From: Isoetes taiwanensis
Lineage: Eukaryota; Streptophyta; Lycopodiopsida; Isoetales; Isoetaceae
DNA length: 64,000 nucleotides
Direction: 5' to 3'
Assembly (NCBI GenBank): GCA_021234155.1
Contig: JAJEKV010000005.1
Span: 7,618,216 to 7,682,215 of the forward strand
The notes under the pieces are model-generated. The model was not told where the DNA came from and searched no databases. It saw only the letters and a program-made list of their open reading frames with translations. Every line of letters begins with the position of its first letter. The stretch's first letter is position 1. Shown piece by piece: positions 55,525 to 64,000 of the stretch. The translations under genes were made by a program, and so were the position numbers.

Positions 55525-56034
55525 GCTCAGGGGCAGAAATCGGGCATCATATTGCGGAGGACAGAACTGGCATCTATCTCAAGCTATAGTGCCACTATTT
55601 AACCTGGATGTAGGTCCTTAGCAACGCTTATGCAGACTGGACGTGTCCTTAAGCAAGCCCTGTTCATATCTGTAATACCAGAAATTGTACGAGCTTCCAT
55701 CATTATCCGGAAGGAGCTGATGCCAGGCATTCTCCCATCTCGATCCCTCACGCTGTTAGCTGTATCCGGAACCCTAAAGCATTTTTTTCTTTTCTTTTCT
55801 CTTTGGAACCCTAACAAACATTTTCTTACGTCATTTAAAAACATACCTTGTCATTAATTTTCATCTGTGCCACACCAAGGTCATCCTATTGCCCCAACCA
55901 TAGGGTCATATGGCTAGCACCTTACATATTGTCCTGCATAACAACTTATATCATTAATAAAAAATCCTACCTCCGACCGTAGTTCGGGGGGCTATTGCAT
56001 ATTTAGCCAAATTATGGAGCCAAAACAGCAATAT

Positions 56035-56074
56035 ACATAGCAAGGGGTGCAGGGCCTTGCTATGTCAAGGCCCT
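56035..56074 (-). ncRNA. 5'-terminal H-type pseudoknot of copy C2
   Basis: On the minus strand, stem 1 is agggcc/ggccct (56074-56069 with 56056-56051) and stem 2 is 'acatagcaagg'/'ccttgctatgt' (56065-56055 with 56045-56035). The order S1a, S2a, S1b, S2b equals that of array units and copy B. Compared with array unit 4 the outer stem 2 bases change from TTACAG/CTGTAA to ACATAG/CTATGT, keeping pairing. The stems overlap by two bases. Confidence 0.65.
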
Positions 56075-56108
56075 ACCCTCCCAATGCTTTTATTTCCAAT
56101 ATCCACAC

Positions 56109-58169
56109 CTATATCATTTTCTTCAGAGACATAATCATATCCCCTTTATTATACAAAAGTCCAGGGAACTGTTCTTTCTGTATAAATCTCAAGATAGTGG
56201 TATTAGTTTCCTTTTTTCCAAAGCCATTTGTGATAAACGTTTCTACCAAGCAAGCAATATCCCTGGCAGCTTCTGTATGGTCTGAATGTGCATACATGTA
56301 CGGCAATACTTGTGATATGATAACTTTCAATGCATGCCAGTATGGTCTGCAGCTGTCTGCCTTAATGAACCTCAATACTTCAAATGGGAGCAGATTTCTT
56401 TTATCATACCTTAAGATTGAAAAAAGTCATCTGTCTCTGTCTAAAACCTGTATGGTGATATTAAGAAAATTACACTTGTACCCATATCTCATTGGACCAT
56501 CCGTTTTGTATTCCGTTTCGTCCTTCATACCTAAATGGTGCATATTGTATATTGTGGTTTCTGATTCCTGATTAAAAAACTCGTCAATGTCATTAGCATT
56601 TAAAATCATCAGGTCATCCATATACCTAGCAGCTTTGTCAAACCTTTTTATATCTTTGAATCTTCCATCATGTGCAAGTTTAAGCATGAATTTAAGTTCG
56701 TACCATGCAAGATAGAGATTACACTATGCAGGACTACAGGAGAATCCCATAGGTATGCCTTTTTTCTGTCTCCATGTATCCTGCCCCAATTTTAAATAAC
56801 AGTGCGCTAACGGCCATCCATTAGCCTCTTTGAATTTATTTTTATCTACTTCTCTCCAGCAAGTACTGTCCAAGTCTTTTTTTATTAATCTCACCCATTT
56901 TACTTCATAGGTATCAGCTTTTTCTTTTATGAGCAAATGTGACAATTTCTGGTCTTTTCTCATATAATCCCATGTGACTTCGATAACATCATTCATAATC
57001 TCAATGATGCCTTCATCACCAAATAACGGTATATTTTCGTAGCACTTCATGATATCAGCAGAAAATACACTGCTTATTTTAAAAGGTAGATTTAATACCA
57101 CATCATACGATGAGTTAACCATCCATGAAGCATTTATCTTTGACCTGTTAAATAACCTGTATGGGGCAGATTGCCATAAGCAGATATTTGGCCATAATTC
57201 AATAATGTTGTTAAGGATGGAAGTAATCCATTGTGCAATGTGTACGTAGATCGAATCATGAGCATTTGTTAACCATCTGTAGTCAGCTTTGTGGGCCTTG
57301 TAACTAGCCATAAGGTATGGTAGTTTTTCAACATCTTTCTGTTCTTTTCCCAACAGCTCATAAATGATAGTATTGCTCATGCTTTTGATCTGCTCTGGGT
57401 TATATTTGGTTTTCTCAAAGTCTGGCCCTTCAAGTCTTTTCCTAGTCATTTCCAGGATATGCTTTTTGCATATAAACCCAGGGTTATTATTGGCCTTATC
57501 CAATCCAGATATGAAGAAATTCTGTACCAGCCAATCCAGGTTCTTTTTCACTTGTTGATCATCCCATAAAAACCTTTTATTGGGCAGTCTTTTCTTCAGC
57601 AAGATTACTTTCTCATGAGCATACTGTAGTAACATGTCGTTAATATTTGCTGTATCACTGTCCGATAGGTTCATGGTGTCATATTTATGGACTTCCCAAA
57701 ATTGTTGACAAAGTTTGAGAAAATCTTCTCTAAAACTTTGTATGCTAAGACTGCAATCAGGGATGTGGTTTAAACCATTGGCAAATGCCTTCCTCAATTT
57801 AGTACAATGGATAATCCTTAAATCCGTTGTTCTAACATGTTCAATGCTTGGGTCAATATATTTAAACATGTTAGGATTACCACATGGACATTTACTGTCT
57901 AAACCTTCAGCAAATAACAGATTTGGTCTGTAAACTTTGTCTTTAATCTGCTCTATATACCTCCAGGCAAATGTAGTACTGTCCATAAGTTGTTTACCTC
58001 TTTCCTGTAAAGCCTCTTCCAATACCAGGCTAAATATTCTCCTGATGTTTATCTCATCCAAAGCTTTTGACAAAAAGGTAAGGTGTACTATTTTTTTGTC
58101 CTTTGTTTCCTTGCAATTTTTAAGATGCCTCCTACCGTATGCATCTTTAGTAATTGTTCTAGTCTGTTC
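56109..58169 (-). pseudogene. Reverse transcriptase of copy C1, one frame with two stops
   Basis: The exon starts after 'attttacag' at 58169 (EQTRTITKDAYGRRH). One frame of 686 codons runs to 56109, with only two stops: TAG at 56724-56726, exactly where A/B have the Trp of CSPNWCN, and TGA at 56427-56429. Features in order: CPCGNPNM and EHVRTTDLRI, NNPGFICKKHILEMTRKRLE, LPYLMASYKAHKADYRWLTN, motif A (FSADIMKCYENIPLFGDEG), motif B (GIPMGFSCSP), the catalytic YMDD (56613-56624), then CNFLNITIQVLDRD and RYDKRNLLPFEVLRF. It is the best-preserved RT in the window. No endonuclease domain is seen at either end. The FKAHK/YKAHK-GIPMG-YMDD layout supports a Penelope-like or related RT. Confidence 0.85.
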
Positions 58170-58331
58170 CTGTAAAATAGATAGTTAGAATGCAAATAAT
58201 ACAAATCCAAATTAGACATTTATATACTGAGGCATTTTTTCAAAAAACTTTTTTTTCTTTTTTTCATTTATAATAGAGGCAGCAAATGCTGCTATAATCC
58301 GAGACAAATGTCATTTACTACTAAGAAGTAG

Positions 58332-59860
58332 TTATTCTTGGGATTCAACCACTGTTTCTATGTCAGCAGGAGTATCCTCATCTAGAGAGATAACTTTGTT
58401 TCCACTTTTACCACTTGTATCTGGTATTTTTTCTGCAGCAGCAACTGGTGTATCCAGATTTTGAAAGTTTCCTACAGTTGGGTCCACAATAATTCTTGGA
58501 GCAAGTCTTGGTGTAAACTTAGGAGTAGGTTTGCTGTATTTGGCCTTGAAAATATTCTGTCTTTTATTTCCTTGATTTCTGCTAGTGTTCTCAGCATTGT
58601 CCTGCAGAAAGGATAATGGTTTTACTGTTTTTCCACAATATCCGCCATTCTATTGTTGCCAAAAAGACTTTTTAAGTTGGCATCCTTATCCTCAGCATAT
58701 TTCATAGTCATGTTGATCATGACATTACGTACTTCAAGGTATGAGATGTACCCAATGATAGCAGGCTTTAAAACCTTATTCAATAACTTTGTGATAGCTA
58801 CCATTTTCATAATGGGAGTGGCATCCTCAAAGACTGCATCCAAGTGGTTCAAAAGATACCAAATGCCTTGATCTATCCAAATAATACCACAATGGCAAGT
58901 AGATTTTTTATTTTTGAAGCACTTACATTTGAAATATGGGCAGTGCGTACGCCACATCCTCTTGAGAAAAAAATCATTTCTATCTTCATTGGGAAAGGCC
59001 ATATGGCCTTTTTGACAAATTTGAATGGAGGGATCCCTGTTGCATACCTCATCAAAGAACGACATATCAAATCCAAGACTTGGATTGATATAAGTGAATG
59101 TTTTTTCCAGCCTGCCTGCTGCAGCTTTGGCTTGCATAATCTCTTCTTGGGTAATTCCAGCAAATGCAATCCAAGTTTCTGTACTGATGGGTGCCAATGC
59201 TCCGAAATTTTGGCTCTTCCAGATAGCATGATCATAAGCAGCTGCAAAACCTTCGACGGACTGCTCAATTATAATAGGAAAGCATGAAGAGTTACCTAAG
59301 GTAAGGTTTGGAACTTCCTCTTGTTCTGGATTGCACTGCTGCATTTCTGTATCCAAGGAAGCAGCAACATGAATATGCTCATTAAAAAAGTCAGGTTCTA
59401 ACAGATCTTTCTCTGAAAATAAACAATCATCCTCATCTTCAATAGGATCATCATCCTCAAAAGATGGTTTAATATTATTGGCCTGTTCAAGAGCAGAAAG
59501 ACCAATCATGAAATTTCTGGCAGTTTCATCTTCTTGGCAGGTTCTTTGGTATAGGATTTTGCTCATATTATTGTAAACCTCGAGTATTGTACCTTTGCAC
59601 TTATTGTACTCAAAATTGCATTTCTTCATAATATGGAGTAGCCTGAACCAGCCATTGAAACCAAGATATGTGATGGGAGACCTTGATTTGTCCTTCAAAT
59701 TGGTTTCCTTGAAAGTAATGTAGTCATGGATCTCTTTATTTCTGATGCATGCTACAATAGTTTGCACAGCCATATTGGGACTATCAACCCCGCATTCATG
59801 ATACTTAAAAATCCTCAATTCTTTGATCCAATGGTTGAGCAAATCCTCTTTGGCATCAAC
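58332..59860 (-). pseudogene. ORF1 of copy C1
   Basis: The exon starts after 'gattttatag' at 59860 (VDAKEDLLNHWIKELRIFKY) and is open for 412 codons to TAA at 58622. It then resumes in another frame at 58601 (DNAENTSRNQGNKRQN) to a stop at 58332. The break is either a stop plus frameshift, or a 23-24-base 'gtaaaacc...ctgcag' that looks like a tiny intron but is too short for normal plant splicing. Features: LGFNGWFRLL, acidic DDDPIEDEDD, FGALAPISTETWIAFAGIT, a cysteine/histidine cluster CPYFKCKC with CHC 13 residues later, WIDQGIWYLLNHLD and IIGYISYLEVRN. The Cys cluster could bind zinc. Function is inferred to be RNA or nucleocapsid binding by position only. Confidence 0.7.
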
Positions 59861-60711
59861 CTATAAAATCACATTAAACCATAAGGACATTTTTCAACCT
59901 GTAATTTTATAACCTCACCTGGTTTCTAGTAAAACTAGAAAACTGAAATTTAAACTAAAAAAACCCCAAAATCTGTCACCAGACTTCCATCCTTGATAAT
60001 TCCTACTGGAAATACCAAGTCTGCCCTTAGCAGCCTTAGGAATACTACAGGTCAATATTCCTAAGCCAGGATAAGGTTATATCTAAAACTTAATCATGAA
60101 AACTGAGAAATTAAATATGTTGTAGTAATATATTTTATTCCTTATCCAAAAGATAACTCACATCTTATTGTATTCAAGTCAAAAAATCCTTCAAATCATA
60201 GGCATAAATTCTAAGCCATAAATGTACTTTCAGGCCAGCATAACAGCATTTTCAGGCCAGCATAACAGATTATGTGCTGGTGATAATATTTACATGAATA
60301 TTACTTTAAACAGTATAATCCTCATATTGGACCAATCTTACTTGAAATTCTTGCAGAAGACATCACAAGCTATGAAACATCAAAGCATGGAGCAAGAAAC
60401 CTGGTTACCTGCAGTTAAACAACCAAATATTAGCCAGTGAGGGTAATAATGGAAGAACTAGCAGGTAAGCAATAGGTCTCTTGGGTATTCCCCTTCACCA
60501 TGTCTTTAATGGTAAGTTTTTGCATGCAAAACCTGGAGCACAACTCATGAATGCACTATCATAGTGTAGGTCTGTCACTTAACCGTTCAATGAATGGTCT
60601 GATCTGCTTACCTAGTTCTGTAAAAAATACCATCCATACTCCCTTACCTTGGAGTTAGCTAGGGCCTACCAAATGCAGCCATATTCACAGCAAAGAATTT
60701 GGAAGTTTAAG
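59861..60711 (-). other. Leader intron of copy C1
   Basis: Homologous to the array leader: 'ggaagtctggtgacagattt', 'agttttctag...actagaaaccagg', 'actgcag|gtaaccagg' and 'catggtgaagggg' appear in the same order. A 28-base duplication ('cattttcaggccagcataac...') near 60246 is absent from C2. Cut at 60711 by the LINE fragment. Confidence 0.6.
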
Positions 60712-61811
60712 GAAGGAAGGAAGGAAGGAAGTATATTTTAACGTCCGCGGAGGCCAAACTTGACCTATGAGACGGTACATGCAGTACACAAAGCAGATAA
60801 AACCACACCAAAAAGACAAATGCTACTATACAATGTGTCCCTACTACTGGGATGAAAAAACCCCCACATGGGAGGAAAAACCCTGGTAGTAGGCTCTCAG
60901 ATCCCTTGTCCTGTAAGGGATTCTCTGACGGTAGAGACTTGCAAAACGTAGGATGCGAGACGTGCAACCATTGGCGATGCCAACAATTGATGCAAATGGG
61001 TGCCTCGTGAGCATCTAAGATCGGCATGTGTTGCTTTCGGATATGCGTATATGCTCTGGACACTCTTGCAGAGCATGGTGCTCATCCTCTATTGTCCGCG
61101 ATGTGGCAACACCGCATATTCTCTCATGCCGGGGGATCGCCCCCATCCGTAGTCCAACGACTGCTTCAATTCGAGATGATGGGACCCCGTCGCCCTCACG
61201 GGAGGCAATAGCTCTCCGTTTCTTCATAGATATATGCGCTTTCAAGTACCGGGTGTGGGCCATGTTCCAAAGTGTTGGATTAACTTGCGTGGTGGTAGTG
61301 CTCGCTTTAGGCTTTGCACGAAGTGGCTACATCCCACGTGAGTGGTGGCAAAGCGCCATTCGGTGTGCGGCTGCCCCGGGCATCGCATAGCCACAATCTG
61401 GCCGGTAGTCTATAGACCACGCTATAAACCACCCCGACAAGGTGCTCCGCCATACCCTCTTCACCGTTGTGGCTCTTGTGCCAATAACAAAGCCCTCTGG
61501 GAAGACGTTGTGCATCCATGCTTTGTGACCTTGTGGAAATATGCAAGATGTCTGCGCATAGCGGAATGTTGCAGGGGCCAGAACCCAGTCTCATATAGCA
61601 AAATCTGATAAGGCACCGTGTCCTTGATACCTAGACTGTATGTTAAGAAGGCCTTTTGCACCCTCTCTAGCTTATCCCAGGTGTTCTTGCTAATTGCTGG
61701 ACCCCAGACCTCTACCCCATACAACAATACTAGTTCAACGAGTGCTCTGAACAGGTGTGCTCTACGTGCCCAGTCACATAGGTCTATTCTGTAGCAGCTA
61801 TCACAAGGCAC
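60711..61811 (-). mobile_element. LINE 3' fragment
   Basis: Same family as the LINE at 22771-28428. The 3' tail on the minus strand is (CTTCC)n instead of (TTCTA)n, directly after the shared end sequence. Coding remnants: 61811-61461 (ALVELVLLYGVEVWGPAIS, FLTYSLGIKDTVPYQILLYE, ETGFWPLQHSAMRRHLAYF) and 61263-61015. It is 5'-truncated at about 61811, as usual for LINE copies. It interrupts the leader of C1, which does not resume on the far side. Confidence 0.75.
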
Positions 61812-62400
61812 CCAAAAATTTAAACACTATAATAAACCATCGAAAAACCACTATAGCTGTGGTTCTTAATGCTAAAATTTTTATTCTTAATAAAAACCAG
61901 ATAACATAGTGGTTTTTATAACTAGCACATGGTTATTCATGTTGATTTTTTGTTATAGCGTGGTTTATTGAAATCGATACTAGTTTATGACATGGTTTGT
62001 AGCATCAACAGTGGTCATTGATATTGGTTTTCTAATGTAACATGTTTATTAAATCGACAATGGTTGTAGCATGTTTTTCAACACCACTTTAAATATGGCA
62101 ATTGTTAATTTATGTTATTTTTTGAATGACACAAAGTTGAAGCAGTTTTATGGCATGGTTTTTTATACCAATTTAACGTTGTGGTGGTTATTCATGCTAG
62201 TTTTCTATTATCATCTTATCTTATCTTATTATCACGGTGTATGTTATAAAATAGTTGTGGCTTATAGCATAGTTTCAATATCGAGTTAATTGTCATGGTA
62301 ATTCTTGCTATGTATCACCTAAAAGGATATGGCTATCCACGCTGACAAAAACAATAGTCATAATTAACCACTACGGTCTTTTGTTTTGAAGCACGTTGTT
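61812..62400. repeat. AT-rich degenerate repeats with 'tagcatggttt' words
   Basis: Variants of 'tatagcatggttt' and its relatives (ataacatagtggtttt, ttatagcgtggttta, gtagcatgttttt, ttatagcatagttt) recur every 30-60 bases, many in the same orientation. No ORF is supported. Confidence 0.45.
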
Positions 62401-64000
62401 CAATTACCAAGTAAACCAGTACATGAGAAAATACAAAGGTGTCTTTTGTATCTTTAGAAAACCAACACAATAATAGTTTTCTAGAACTATATGCGGTTTA
62501 CGTTCACACTTCTTACATTAGTAAATGACCATAGAAACAATAGTACATACTTGGCCACAACATCTGAATCTTTATTTGTAATGAGACCATGAAGATGATA
62601 CGACAAAAAGTTCAATCCAATTTACGTTAGTATCCCAAAATTCAAGATATAAAATTTCTCAAATCAGTTCTTGCCTCCTTCGGATAAGAGAGAATATTAA
62701 GCTACATTTATGTTCATCTTCTACCTGAAGAAAAATCTACTTATTTAAAATGTTTTGTGGGTTGCTTGCTAATGCCGCTAACACTATTTTTGGCGTCTTC
62801 TTATGTTTTTTCCTTTCTTTGCATGGACACAACTTTATTCACGTGCTTATGATAGATTTGATTTTCATGATTTCATAATAAGCACATGCATTGGAATCTT
62901 CATTTTGGTCTTATGGAGCATGTAATATGCTTTGGTGCAGTTTGAGTTTGGCCAATTTTCTCTCATCACACATCTACTAGAGACATATTTTTCATACTAA
63001 TATGTTGATACTTGCCTTCTTTGTGCAGACTAGATCTTTGTCTTCCCTTCAGGGGTTGTTCATGTTTGATCTCTGCGAGGTATACCATGACTTATAAATT
63101 CGGGCTTTGAACTTATATCTTGCTTTTTACTGTAAATAGTACATCGCTGAGTCAGTCTGTTTATTTATAGGACCACTATGAGATGAACACTATTCTCTTT
63201 GATAAGTGAAATTTGATTCCAAGCTGTAAATAGTGCTATAATGAGGTATATTTATTTGATCTTTAATCTTCTATCTCGCTTTTTATTGTAAGTAGGCATC
63301 AACAGTGACTTACTACTCTGGTTATTTATTTGCAGGACCATTATGAATTGGACAATATCAAGTAAAATTTGATTCTAAACTCTTACAGATGGATGGCTGG
63401 ATGAATAGACAGACTTGCCTATTCCAACAATACATTGGCAAAGTCAATAGCTAAAGATAATGCACTATTTTCTTTTGTTCATGATCGCAAATAGAGTCAT
63501 AAAACAACATGCCATTATTTCAGTTGTCATTTGAGCTAGGGTTTATTCTTGAGGAGTCAACAGTTGTGTCTTGCATTACCTTTGTTTTTTTTGGCCATTT
63601 TGGTGATGAGTGTGTGGCAAAAGTGCAGAGGCCAAATGGTAGAGACACGGGAGAGATAACTAATGAGGTGCTTGATCACTTGGAGAGGTTAAATGATTAA
63701 ATCTTCCTTTGCATGCAATTTTACTTTGTGTAATTTCTTACAATGGAGAGATTAAATGTAGACACAACGAAAATAATCGTAAAACTAGAGGGATAAATTA
63801 TGTGGTGCTAGATCAAGTGGAGAGGTTTAATGACGAAATTTCCTTTTGTGTACAACTTTAGTTCATGAGACTTTTTGAAAGTATATTATGATCGCAAACT
63901 ACCAACAAACAACCAAGCATAGTATAGGAAACAACAACCTATTTTGTTAAGTGTGCTAACTTTCATCGTTTTTTTGCATTTGCTAACCACTTGCATTACT
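62401..64000. other. AT-rich end region, one weak exon-like frame
   Basis: No recognised gene. A 63-codon frame at 63509-63700 (FELGFILEESTVVSCITFVF) has no family match I can name. A paragraph of about 75 bases is duplicated at about 63650-63720 and 63785-63850 ('gataa...gaggtgcttgatcacttggagagg' and 'gataaattatgtggtgctag'). Confidence 0.4.

Larger units (their letters stand above)
53962..56074 (-). mobile_element. RT retroelement copy C2 (5' part), head-to-tail after C1
   Basis: Starts at 56074 with the pseudoknot directly after the 3' end of C1 and runs to 53962, where it stops in the leader intron at 'gacagatttt' followed by T runs. Its leader segment 54680-53962 is an almost exact direct repeat of 60711-59960 in C1 (C1 has about 30 extra bases). 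The direct repeats flanking C1 are therefore not LTRs but the same leader from two tandem copies, as in the pseudo-LTR arrangement known for Penelope-like elements. Confidence 0.75.
56075..60711 (-). mobile_element. RT retroelement copy C1 (subfamily 2)
   Basis: Contains leader intron (60711-59861), ORF1 exon, a short intron and an almost unbroken RT exon; the 3' UTR is only about 35 bases. It lacks the homopurine tract. Exon 1 and the 5' end are missing because the LINE fragment begins at 60711. It is well diverged from A/B at protein level (clearly homologous in ORF1 and RT), so both are old lineages of the same family. Confidence 0.8.

Noticed and set aside
53962-60711. LTR retrotransposon reading of the direct repeats around C1
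   Set aside because: The repeats are leader-intron sequence from two tandem copies; there is no TG..CA end, primer-binding site, integrase or protease.
63509-63700. Terminal 63-codon frame as a gene
   Set aside because: No domain, no clear splice signals and no neighbour support; kept only as a weak note.

Overview
The window looks like repeat-dense heterochromatic DNA from a land plant. The evidence is GT-AG introns, a broken COI1-like (jasmonate receptor) F-box/LRR fragment, a plant-like Helitron, hAT and MITE remnants, and a plant-type non-LTR retrotransposon. A fern, lycophyte or gymnosperm would fit, but the species cannot be fixed from the sequence. I see no intact ordinary host gene; almost everything is a retroelement, a derivative of one, or a captured or retrocopied fragment.

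One unusual reverse-transcriptase (RT) element family dominates. It has a variable first exon, a leader intron, an ORF1 exon with a CPYFKC-type cysteine cluster, and a separate RT exon whose palm motifs (VADITKCYE, GIPMGFACS, YMDD) fit best with Penelope-like or related RTs. I see no LTRs, no integrase and no GIY-YIG domain. Subfamily 1: copy A (1-7948, 5' end outside the window) runs head-to-tail into complete copy B (7949-15773), with a 5' fragment D at 47983-49683. Subfamily 2, minus strand: C1 (60711 down to about 56075) runs head-to-tail into a truncated C2 (56074 down to 53962), with a diverged piece E at 52307-53095. Subfamily 3: a 25-kb tandem array (16645-41572) of about 2.93-kb units that keep the 5' leader, 35 codons of ORF1 and the 3' end but have lost the RT. 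All three subfamilies can fold an H-type pseudoknot at the first bases of the element, exactly at the head-to-tail joint, and its stems differ in sequence while keeping pairing. This is the strongest candidate for an undescribed feature.

Layout: 1-15773, A and B, each with a 1.7-kb homopurine tract and a Helitron-like 3' end between ORF1 and RT, and A with a 1.09-kb hAT-like insertion. 15774-16644, spacer with long AAATGGCGCC palindromes. 16645-41572, the array; unit 3 is split by a 5.66-kb LINE (22771-28428, minus) and by a 2.48-kb insert with the COI1-like pseudogene and a MITE. 41573-43220, low-complexity and palindromic DNA. 43221-47433, a candidate non-autonomous Helitron (minus). 47983-49683, fragment D. 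49684-51245, a polyadenylated retrocopy (minus) of a chimeric gene that carries the tip of the histone H3 tail, about 290 foreign residues and then the H3 fold. 52307-60711, the minus-strand E, C2 and C1 copies. 60711-61811, a 3' fragment of the same LINE. 61812-64000, AT-rich DNA with degenerate repeats.

All RT copies are damaged: A has lost the YMDD box, B has frameshifts and a poly-T insertion, C1 has two in-frame stops. Many differences between otherwise near-identical copies fall on CAG/CTG trinucleotides, so some apparent frameshifts may be base-calling errors at CHG-methylated sites rather than real mutations.
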